Shown here piece after piece: positions 1-5,381 of a stretch of DNA of 7,179 nucleotides. Location of the stretch: contig JACCXW010000193.1 of assembly GCA_013696785.1 (NCBI GenBank), positions 1 to 7,179 on the forward strand, written 5' to 3'. This DNA comes from Geodermatophilaceae bacterium (GTDB taxonomy: Bacteria > Actinomycetota > Actinomycetes > Mycobacteriales > Geodermatophilaceae). Numbering within the stretch: position 1 is the first letter of the stretch; each line of letters begins with the position of its first letter. The notes under the pieces are model-generated. The model did no database searches. It had not been told where the DNA came from and was given only the letters and a program-made list of their open reading frames with translations. The translations under genes were made by a program, and so were the position numbers.

Positions 1-1
1 C

Positions 2-142
2 ACCAGCTGGCACGTGCGACAACACGACGACGCCCGCATGTCCTACACCAGCCCCACCGGACAACACATCGACACCGAACCCTGGCCCCACGACCTGCAC
101 CCACCACCCGAGCCGCACCCGCCCGACACGAAAGCCGCGTAA
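2..142 (+). CDS. C-terminal tail of a probable DUF222/HNH endonuclease (13E12-type), 5' end outside window
   Basis: An open frame enters from the left edge and stops at TAA 140-142, leaving 46 residues. The tail has a tryptophan, then a Y-T-S-P-T-G-Q stretch, then a proline- and histidine-rich end (PPPEPHPPD). This resembles the end of actinobacterial DUF222/HNH proteins, where the HNH nuclease segment is followed by a 'W-x-SPTGH-x-Y-x-T-x-P' motif and a proline-rich tail. The nuclease residues themselves lie outside the window, so the assignment rests on this tail alone. The family is known as multicopy, often variable genes of uncertain cellular role. The gene converges on the minus-strand pseudogene that ends at 147, with only four bases between them. 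It could instead be an unrelated proline-rich C-terminus. Confidence 0.5.
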   Translation, partial: TSWHVRQHDDARMSYTSPTGQHIDTEPWPHDLHPPPEPHPPDTKAA

Positions 143-146
143 GCGG

Positions 147-711
147 TCAGCCGGCCAACAACTCGATGATCGAGATCTCCGGCGGCGCTCCCACCCGCAT
201 CGGCGGGCCGGCGTACCCGACACCGCGGGTCACGTACAGCCACGTGTCGCGGACCCGCGACAGCCCGGCCAGGGCGGGCTGGCTCAGCCGGACGATGTAG
301 TGGAACGGCCAGATCTGACCGCCGTGCGTGTGCGCGGCGAGCCGCCAGCCGGGATCCACGCCTCCGCTGCGGCGGCTGCCGACCCAGACGGCAACGCGAG
401 GCAGCTCCAGGACGAGCAGTACGACGAGCAGGTAGAACACATCACCCCGACCCAGACGTAGCCCGCCCAGCGAAGCGATTCCGGCACAAGCTGCCCGCCG
501 ACGAGCGACAGAATCGGCAGCATCAGAAGGACAGCGAGCGCCCCGCCCCGATCGTGCGCCGCGCACCGGCGAAGGTGGTGTCGCGGACGAGCCGCTTCCA
601 CAAATAGAGGTGGATGCCGCCGAGGACGACGAGCAGAACTGCTGCGAAGGCGAGCAACTCCGCAATTAGCCGATCGCGTCTCGACCGCGACCTCGTCGGC
701 GGGCGACCCAC
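147..711 (-). pseudogene. Decayed metallophosphoesterase with N-terminal membrane segments; two frameshifts, catalytic core lost
   Basis: Three minus-strand frames must be joined to recover one protein. The first piece (from about 657 or 711) has a hydrophobic helix and the family-like run HLYLWKRLVRDTT. Near 541-550, at two G-runs, the frame shifts into a second hydrophobic piece (LAVLLMLPILSLVGGQLVPE). At about 438-439 it shifts again into FYLLVVLLVLELPRV. The C-terminal piece holds HTHGGQIWPF, the last metal-binding motif of calcineurin-like phosphoesterases, then the usual ending with GLSR and RGVGYAGPP, stopping at TGA 149-147. Between the membrane part and HTHGG, around 340-365, the roughly 200-residue core with the D-x-H, GD-x-x-D and GNH motifs is absent. 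The normally conserved Gly before HTHGG is Ala. Intact relatives are membrane-anchored phosphoesterases of the YaeI/YkuE type. The 5' end is uncertain: GTG at 711 overlaps the small upstream gene, and TTG at 657 is an alternative. Confidence 0.8.
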
Positions 712-884
712 GAAAGCCCGTCCCCGGACTTTGCCAGCACGCTCGCTAGCGCGGCCCCCTTGCCGCGGCTACGAAGCCGGTCGGCGGCCGAGTGCAGCAC
801 GCGGGCGAGAACCGGTGTCAGCCGGACCAGCACGAAGCCGATCGCAACGGCGCGCAGGCGCCGGGAAAGAAGGGCGAAAATCAA
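666..884 (-). CDS. Small, strongly basic hypothetical protein
   Basis: The frame gives 72 residues from a TTG start at 884-882. An AGGAG ribosome binding site at 894-890, five bases upstream, supports this start. The N-terminal 30 residues are mostly hydrophobic and broken by arginines (IFALLSRRLRAVAIGFVLV), suggesting a weak membrane-associated helix. The rest is arginine-rich, ending in ARRRGRGRD, with about 13 Arg and 2 Lys against 3 Asp. I do not recognise a family. The gene lies directly upstream of the decayed phosphoesterase on the same strand and may have formed an operon with it, since the two reading frames meet or overlap near 657-711. No frameshift or internal stop is seen, but its integrity cannot be judged without homologues. 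It may be a functional small protein or another remnant of the decaying locus. Confidence 0.5.
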   Translation of the reverse strand: MIFALLSRRLRAVAIGFVLVRLTPVLARVLHSAADRLRSRGKGAALASVLAKSGDGLSWVARRRGRGRDAIG

Positions 885-1040
885 GGCTTCTCCTAGGTTG
901 TGTCAGCCGCTGACCGACGGTCCGGCTTGGATGATCTGAAAGAGGACGAGCACGCATTGCCGTCGTGGAGGACCTCTGATCCGGGCACGACCGGACCGTA
1001 CCTCTTGCGCCCACCCGCCCCGGTGCTCCACAGTGCGCGA

Positions 1041-1117
1041 GGTTGCTGAGGGTCTCAGGGGACGCCTGCGGGCGGTGAACCGGCAACCAATCCACTTCAG
1101 GGAAAGGACCCTTGGAT
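1041..1117 (+). promoter_or_regulatory. Structured leader of the subtilase gene with hairpin around its ribosome binding site
   Basis: GGTTGC (1041-1046) can pair with GCAACC (1083-1088). Between them are two small stems: CTGAG/CTCAG (1046-1050 with 1054-1058, loop GGT) and CGCC/GGCG (1063-1066 with 1071-1074, loop TGCG). Base 1046 can join only one of the two stems that claim it. Immediately after, ATCCA (1090-1094) pairs with TGGAT (1113-1117) and AGGG (1099-1102) with CCCT (1109-1112). This puts AAAGGA (1103-1108), the ribosome binding site, in a six-base loop and the first two bases of the ATG in the stem. These pairings are read directly from the sequence. A regulatory role is inference. 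I could not match the leader to a known riboswitch, and the transcription start is unknown. Confidence 0.35.
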
Positions 1118-3491
1118 GATCATGCGCTCAATGCAGCGCCGAACCGTGGCCTTGCTGGCAACAGCGGGCCTCGCACTGGGGACGGCCACCGCCGTTGCCC
1201 TGCCCGCCGCGGCCGCACCCGACGCCGCGCGCTCGACGTACATCGTCATGTTGACCGCACAGCCGGTCGCGACGTACGCCGGCGGCCTGCCCGGACTGGC
1301 TGCCACAGCCCCTGCCGCCCAGGGCCAGAAGGTCCTGCGCAACAGCGTGCCGGTCCAGGCCTACCGGAACTACCTGGATCGGGCCCGCGACGCAGTTCTG
1401 GCCGCCGTGCCCGGGGCGGAGCGACTCTACGAGTACGACTTCACCATCGCCGGGTTCGCGGCCCGGCTGACCGCTGCCGAGGCGCAAGCGCTCAGCCGCC
1501 GCGCCGACGTCGCCGCCGTGACGCCGGACGAGATCCGTCACCTCGACACCTCGCGTACGCCGACGTTCCTCGGCCTGACCGGACCCGGCGGCACCTGGTC
1601 CAAGGTCGGCGGCCCGAACAAGGCCGGCGACAAGGTGATCATCGGCATGGTGGACTCCGGGTTCGTCCCCGAGAACCCGAGTTTCGGCCAGATGCAGACG
1701 ACGGTGGCATCCGACAACGCCGTCGCCGCCAAGTTCAGTGGGATCTGCGATCCCGGTGACGAGGCGCCGTTCGTAACCTGCAACAAGAAGGTCATCGGTG
1801 CCCAGCACTTCGACGCCGGCATCGGCGGCCAGCCGATCGATGAGGAGTTCGAGTCCGCCCGCGACTACGGCGGCCACGGTTCGCACACCGCGAGCACGGC
1901 CGGCGGCAACGACGGAGTCACCGCCGTCGTCGACGGCCAGAACCTTGGCGTGATCAGCGGCATGGCGCCGCAGGCGCGACTCTCCATCTACAAGGTCTGC
2001 TACTCGATCGACCTGGTCGGCGGCAACGCCTGCGCGACGTCCGACAGCGTTGCGGCGATCGACACCGCCGTCGCCGACGGTGTCGACGTCATCAACTACT
2101 CCATCTCCGGCTCGACCACCAGCTTCATCGACCCGGTGGAAGTGGCCTTCTTCCGGGCCGCTGCCGCCGGTGTCTTCGTCTCGGCGTCAGCCGGCAACTC
2201 CGGTCCCGCCGTGAGCACAGTCGCGCACAACTCTCCGTGGCTGACCACAGTGGCCGCTAGCACCCATGACCGCGCGTACGACGCGACGGCGACACTCGGC
2301 AACGGTGACAGCTACGACGGTGCCGGTCTCGGTACGGCCGTGCCGAGCTCGCCGCTGGTGTACTCCGGCAACGTCAAACTGCCCGGTGCCAACCAGACCG
2401 AAGCGGAGCTGTGCTACGCGGGGACGCTGGACCCGGCGAAGGTGAGCGGCAAGATCGTGCTCTGCGACCGCGGCGTCATCGCGCGGATCGACAAGAGCCT
2501 GACCGTCGAGGACGCCGGCGGGGTGGGCATGATCCTCGGCAACACCTCGCCGAACTCGATCAACGCCGACTTGCACTTCGTCCCGACCGTGCACGTCAAC
2601 GACGTCGCCCGGAACGCCGTGCTGGCCTACATCAACTCCGCCCCGACCCCGACCGCGTCCCTGTCTGCCGGTGTCGAGATCCTCGGAGCGAAGGCTCCCC
2701 TGATGGCCGCGTTCTCCTCGCGTGGCCCGGCCAAGGCCGGCAGTGGTGACCTGATCAAGCCGGACATCACCGCCCCCGGCGTGGACGTGCTGGCGGCGTA
2801 CGCACCGACCGCCGGTGGACATGGGCACGACTTCGACTACCTGTCAGGTACGTCGATGTCGAGCCCGCACATGGCCGGACTCGCGGCGCTGGTCATCCAG
2901 GCCAAGCCGACGTGGACGCCCATGATGGTCAAGTCGGCGCTCATGACGACGGCCACGCAGGTGGACAACACCGGCGCGCCCATCATCAATGACGACGGGA
3001 CCGCGGCGAACCCGTTCAACTACGGTGCCGGGCATGTGGTCCCGACGTCGGCACTGAACCCCGGCCTGGTGTTCAACAGCACCGAGACCGAGTGGCGGCA
3101 GTTCGTCTGCGGCACAGGCAAGACGGTCCCCGGTGGCCCGTCCTGCGCCGTCACGGGCAGCATCGACCCGAGCAACCTCAACGTCGCGTCGGTCGGTGTC
3201 GGCCAGTTGGCGGGCAGCCAGGTGGTGACCCGCAAGATCACGAACGTGAACACGGTGCCCACCCGGTACACCGTGTCGGTACAGGCGCCGCCCGGAACCA
3301 CGATCAGCGTCAACCCGGCAGTTGTGACGTTGGGCAAGAACAAGAGCGCCAACATCACGATCACGATCACCCGCACCACGGCACCGCTGAACGTCTACAC
3401 GTTCGGCTCGCTGACCTGGACCCCTGCCACCGCCAGTGGCGTGGTTCCGGGCACGGTACGGATCCCGGTCGCGGTGAAGCCCACCAGCTAG
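1116..3491 (+). CDS. Secreted S8 family serine peptidase (subtilase) with I9 propeptide, PA insert and Fn3-like tail
   Basis: An extracellular serine endopeptidase of 791 residues. The ATG at 1116 sits seven bases after AAGGA (1104-1108), a better fit than ATG 1122 or 1131. A Sec-type signal peptide covers residues 1-34 (basic MRSMQRR, hydrophobic core, AAAA cleavage site). An I9-type inhibitor propeptide follows at about 40-143, starting with TYIVML. The catalytic triad is visible: Asp180 in VDSG, His254 in GHGSHTAS and Ser580 in SGTSMSSPHMAG. The oxyanion Asn361 is in SAGNSGP. A protease-associated (PA) domain is inserted between His and Ser at about 410-515 (GKIVLCDRG, GGVGMILGN). The C-terminal region from about 685 is Fn3-like, as in plant-type subtilases. 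Eight cysteines fall in four close pairs (211/222, 296/306, 433/450, 665/677), fitting extracellular disulfides. No cell-wall sorting signal or C-terminal anchor is seen, so release into the medium is likely. Substrate is unknown. Confidence 0.95.
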   Translation: MIMRSMQRRTVALLATAGLALGTATAVALPAAAAPDAARSTYIVMLTAQPVATYAGGLPGLAATAPAAQGQKVLRNSVPVQAYRNYLDRARDAVLAAVPGAERLYEYDFTIAGFAARLTAAEAQALSRRADVAAVTPDEIRHLDTSRTPTFLGLTGPGGTWSKVGGPNKAGDKVIIGMVDSGFVPENPSFGQMQTTVASDNAVAAKFSGICDPGDEAPFVTCNKKVIGAQHFDAGIGGQPIDEEFESARDYGGHGSHTASTAGGNDGVTAVVDGQNLGVISGMAPQARLSIYKVCYSIDLVGGNACATSDSVAAIDTAVADGVDVINYSISGSTTSFIDPVEVAFFRAAAAGVFVSASAGNSGPAVSTVAHNSPWLTTVAASTHDRAYDATATLGNGDSYDGAGLGTAVPSSPLVYSGNVKLPGANQTEAELCYAGTLDPAKVSGKIVLCDRGVIARIDKSLTVEDAGGVGMILGNTSPNSINADLHFVPTVHVNDVARNAVLAYINSAPTPTASLSAGVEILGAKAPLMAAFSSRGPAKAGSGDLIKPDITAPGVDVLAAYAPTAGGHGHDFDYLSGTSMSSPHMAGLAALVIQAKPTWTPMMVKSALMTTATQVDNTGAPIINDDGTAANPFNYGAGHVVPTSALNPGLVFNSTETEWRQFVCGTGKTVPGGPSCAVTGSIDPSNLNVASVGVGQLAGSQVVTRKITNVNTVPTRYTVSVQAPPGTTISVNPAVVTLGKNKSANITITITRTTAPLNVYTFGSLTWTPATASGVVPGTVRIPVAVKPTS

Positions 3492-3506
3492 CCGCCCGGT
3501 AGTCAC

Positions 3507-3558
3507 CACGACGTCCGTAGGGCCGAGCGCCAGATAGCTCGGACCTGCGGAGGTCGTG
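3507..3558. terminator. Long hairpin between convergent genes, probable bidirectional terminator
   Basis: The 86 bases between the subtilase stop and the OsmC-gene stop contain one long inverted repeat. CACGAC (3507-3512) pairs with GTCGTG (3553-3558), CCGTAGG (3515-3521) with CCTGCGG (3544-3550, one G-U pair) and CCGAGC (3523-3528) with GCTCGG (3537-3542). These are separated by a 2x2 and a 1x1 mismatch and closed by an eight-base loop. That makes 19 pairs. No T-run follows on either strand, which is usual for hairpin terminators in GC-rich actinobacteria. The position between two converging genes supports termination from both sides. Confidence 0.7.
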
Positions 3559-3577
3559 CGTGCAGCGTCAGGCAGCC

Positions 3578-4015
3578 TCAGGCCAGGGTCGCCTCGAACG
3601 TCTGGGGTACGCCGGCCAGCGCCTTGCTGACCGGGCAGGTTTTCGCGGCCTTGGCCGCCAGCTCCTGGAACTTGGCGTCGTCCAGATCCTTGACGGCCAC
3701 CCGCATGGTGAGCGCGATGCTGGTCAACTGGAAACCCCCGGCCGGGTCTGCGCCGAGACTGACCTCCGCGCTGACGTCGATCGAGTCGGCTTTGAGGCCT
3801 GCGCCGTCCAGCACACCGGACATGTTCATCGCCAGGCACGAGGTGTGCGCGGCCGCAATCAGCTCCTCCGGACTGGTCACGCCCTCGGCGTCGTCGGCAG
3901 CCCGCCGCGGGAAGGAGACGTCGAACTGGCCGGCGTTGGAGGAGTCCAGCGTGACGTGACCGGACCCGTCCTGCAGGCCTCCGGTCCACGCGGTGGTCGC
4001 ATTGCGGCTGGGCAT
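3578..4015 (-). CDS. OsmC family peroxidase (peroxiredoxin-like)
   Basis: A 145-residue protein of the OsmC/Ohr fold, which reduces organic hydroperoxides with a pair of cysteines in the cytoplasm. Cys60 lies in AAHTSCLAMN and Cys127 in AKTCPVSKAL. Glu50 precedes the first in the SPEELIAAAHTSC motif, and Arg37/Arg38 lie upstream, matching the spacing of Glu49, Cys59 and Cys125 in E. coli OsmC. The length is typical. I chose ATG 4015 because the family N-terminus begins here (MPSRNATTAW). An upstream ATG at 4102 would add 29 unconserved residues and run through the divergent gene's start. AGAGGA about ten bases upstream can serve as the ribosome binding site. The OsmC branch fits better than Ohr because of the GV-x-SPEEL context. 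It is transcribed divergently from the dienelactone hydrolase across 70 bases. No OhrR-type regulator is in the window. Confidence 0.92.
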   Translation of the reverse strand: MPSRNATTAWTGGLQDGSGHVTLDSSNAGQFDVSFPRRAADDAEGVTSPEELIAAAHTSCLAMNMSGVLDGAGLKADSIDVSAEVSLGADPAGGFQLTSIALTMRVAVKDLDDAKFQELAAKAAKTCPVSKALAGVPQTFEATLA

Positions 4016-4085
4016 CAGGGGGACGTCCTCTCGAGGGAAATTGTTGGCAGCGGCACGAAATCCGCTCGGCACTAGCCTAGGAACC

Positions 4086-4784
4086 ATGCCAGTCACCGAC
4101 AACCCGGCTCAGAACGTCACATTCCCAAGCAACGGAAACCGGGCCTTTGGCTACCTCGCGCTGCCGCCGGCCGGCACTGGCCCAGGTCTGATCGTCATCC
4201 AGGAATGGTGGGGTCTCACCACACACATCGTCGACGTCTGCGACCGGTTCGCGGCCGAGGGCTACGTCGTCCTGGCCCCCGACCTGTTCGGCGGGGCTAC
4301 GACGCATGACGGTGCCGAGGCGATGAGGTTGCGGCAAGAGCTGTCGGCGGAGCAGGCCAGCCGTGACCTGGCCGGTGCGGTGGACTACCTCCTCGACCAC
4401 GACGCGGTCACAAGCGCACAGCTCGGCGTGGTCGGCTTCTGCATGGGCGGCGGCTTCGTCCTCACCCTCGCCGCGCAGCAGGGCGATCGGATCGCTGCCG
4501 CCGTACCGTTCTACGGATCGCTGCGCGAAGCGACGGACTTCACCGGCATGGACGCCGAGGTTCTCGGTCACTACGGCGAGTCCGACCAAACGATCCCGGC
4601 GGAGGAGGCACGGGCACTGGCCGAGCGGATCCACACCGAGTCCGGCCGGCCGGCGGAGTTCCTCTTCTACCCGGCCGGACACGCCTTCTTCAACGACGAG
4701 AACCTGATCGGGACCTACGACGAGGAATCAGCCCGTACGGCGTGGGTCCGTACGCTGGAGTTCCTACGCACGCGGTTGGGCTGA
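4086..4784 (+). CDS. Dienelactone hydrolase family protein (alpha/beta hydrolase)
   Basis: A 232-residue cytoplasmic alpha/beta hydrolase of the dienelactone hydrolase family. The catalytic triad is Cys119 in GFCMGGG (nucleophile elbow G-x-C-x-G-G), Asp167 in GESDQTIP and His199 in AGHAF. Glu40 in IQEWWG matches the conserved glutamate near the active site of the family, followed by the usual WGL. Classical members open the lactone ring of dienelactone in the chlorocatechol and ortho-cleavage pathways. With no other aromatic-degradation gene in the window, the real substrate is unclear and a general carboxylesterase role is equally possible. The start at ATG 4086 gives the normal family length. 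The frame stays open upstream to 3993, but that extension runs antisense into the OsmC gene. AGGA ends only three bases before ATG, so the ribosome binding site spacing is short. It is probably co-transcribed with the next gene. Confidence 0.93.
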   Translation: MPVTDNPAQNVTFPSNGNRAFGYLALPPAGTGPGLIVIQEWWGLTTHIVDVCDRFAAEGYVVLAPDLFGGATTHDGAEAMRLRQELSAEQASRDLAGAVDYLLDHDAVTSAQLGVVGFCMGGGFVLTLAAQQGDRIAAAVPFYGSLREATDFTGMDAEVLGHYGESDQTIPAEEARALAERIHTESGRPAEFLFYPAGHAFFNDENLIGTYDEESARTAWVRTLEFLRTRLG

Positions 4785-4788
4785 GCAC

Positions 4789-5133
4789 GTGACCAGGGAC
4801 ATGGACAGAGACATGGACGCGAAGCTCCGGGCGGCGCTGACCCGCTATCGCGTCATGGCCTACGCCGTCGGCGTGATGCTGTTGGTGCTGCTGCTCGTCG
4901 CCATGCCGCTGAAGTACCTCGCGGACTCCGAGACCCTCATCGGTGTCGTCGGGCCGCTGCACGGTTTCCTGTACGCCGTCTACCTGCTCGCGACTCTGTC
5001 ACTCGGAACGAAGAGCCTGTGGACGTTCCGCCGTACCGTCGGGGTGATGCTCGGCGGCACCGTGCCGTTCCTGTCGTTCTACCTCGAACGCCGCGTCACG
5101 CGAGACGTAACGGCGCAACTACCGAGCCGGTAA
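4789..5133 (+). CDS. DUF3817 family small integral membrane protein
   Basis: 114 residues from GTG 4789, four bases after the dienelactone hydrolase stop, so probably in one operon with it. Three membrane segments are visible at about residues 22-44, 52-72 and 82-98. The motif GPLHGFLYAVYLL (His58) and the entry sequence RYRVMAYAVGV are characteristic of DUF3817 proteins, which have no established function. The start is uncertain. GTG 4789, ATG 4801 and ATG 4813 are in frame, and family members begin close to the RYRVMAY helix, which favours ATG 4813 (106 residues). The extra N-terminus consists of a duplicated RDMD. AGGGA at 4795-4799 is too close to 4801 and a little far from 4813. The coding end lies 10 bases from the converging tRNA gene. 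Confidence 0.88.
   Translation: MTRDMDRDMDAKLRAALTRYRVMAYAVGVMLLVLLLVAMPLKYLADSETLIGVVGPLHGFLYAVYLLATLSLGTKSLWTFRRTVGVMLGGTVPFLSFYLERRVTRDVTAQLPSR
4795..4818 (+). repeat. Tandem 12-base duplication at the start of the DUF3817 gene
   Basis: AGGGACATGGAC (4795-4806) is followed directly by AGAGACATGGAC (4807-4818), identical at 11 of 12 positions. The unit is a multiple of three, so it duplicates R-D-M-D in the reading frame and also duplicates the ATG with its purine-rich upstream context. This explains the two candidate ATG starts. Confidence 0.8.
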
Positions 5134-5143
5134 TGCTTGAGAG

Positions 5144-5226
5144 TGGGCAAGGGGGGACTTGAACCCCCACGTCCTTTCGGACACACGGACCTGAACCGTG
5201 CGCGTCTGCCATTCCGCCACTTGCCC
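5144..5226 (-). tRNA. tRNA-Leu (anticodon CAG)
   Basis: Reading the minus strand from 5226, the acceptor stem GGGCAAG pairs with CTTGCCC (5151-5145), with discriminator A at 5144. The anticodon stem CACGG/CCGTG encloses the loop TTCAGGT, giving anticodon CAG, which reads CTG, the commonest leucine codon in GC-rich genomes. A long variable arm (TGTCC-GAAA-GGACG) marks it as a class II tRNA. The T-arm is GGGGG-TTCAAGT-CCCCC. CCA is not encoded. Its place next to fhaA in divergent orientation matches leuT of Mycobacterium tuberculosis. Confidence 0.97.
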
Positions 5227-5334
5227 TGAGCCCGCCCGAGGCCACCCCGCTCGGGGCGCCCGACAGCCGGACGACGATAGCACGCAGGCCGATGCAACCC
5301 GGGCTGCGTGGACCCTGTTGCCCCCGAGCACAGA

Positions 5335-5340
5335 TACGAT
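5335..5340 (+). promoter_or_regulatory. Possible -10 element (TACGAT) upstream of fhaA
   Basis: TACGAT fits the actinobacterial -10 pattern TANNNT and lies 41 bases before the fhaA ATG, in the 155-base gap between the divergent tRNA and fhaA. No convincing -35 hexamer sits 16-19 bases upstream; TTGCCC at 5318-5323 is only 11 bases away. A promoter is needed somewhere in this gap because the upstream gene is divergent. Confidence 0.25.
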
Positions 5341-5381
5341 CGGGGTTCGACTACGGGGCAGAGCGCGGGAGGGGGTCAGTG

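Noticed and set aside
902..914. Hairpin GTCAG-CCG-CTGAC just upstream of the small minus-strand gene
   Set aside because: Only five pairs, no T-run and no gene end nearby; likely chance in GC-rich spacer.
1005..1034. Promoter TTGCGC - 18 bases - CACAGT before the subtilase gene
   Set aside because: The -10 matches only three of six consensus bases and lacks the leading T of TANNNT; too weak to annotate.
885..1115. Known riboswitch (c-di-AMP ydaO type or SAM type) in the subtilase leader
   Set aside because: CCGGCAACC and GGTTGCTGAG recall pieces of such consensus sequences, but the remaining conserved blocks, such as the GAACCC...CAGCTAACC part of ydaO or the AAGGTGC part of SAM-I, are missing.
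1128..1886. Minus-strand open frame of 252 codons over the subtilase N-terminus
   Set aside because: Low-complexity Gly/Arg/Val composition, no domain, fully antisense to a strongly supported gene.
2844..3989. Long minus-strand open frame (381 codons) across the end of the subtilase gene
   Set aside because: It is antisense to the clear S8 and OsmC genes, is rich in Arg/Gly/Asp with no recognisable domain, and is an effect of GC-rich codon bias.
3560..4075. Plus-strand open frames opposite the OsmC gene
   Set aside because: The minus strand encodes the conserved OsmC cysteines and glutamate at correct spacing, so the plus-strand frames are shadows.
4041..4082. Divergent promoter between OsmC and dienelactone hydrolase genes (TTGTTG or TTGGCA with TAGCCT)
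   Set aside because: Spacing of more than 20 bases between the candidate elements does not fit a normal sigma factor site, although some promoter must lie in this 70-base gap.
3993..4085. 31-codon upstream extension of the dienelactone hydrolase
   Set aside because: It overlaps the OsmC start region, has no family similarity, and ATG 4086 gives the usual length.
5292..5381. 30-codon upstream extension of FhaA
   Set aside because: The family begins at MGVL with a GGAGG nine bases upstream; the extension covers the probable promoter region.
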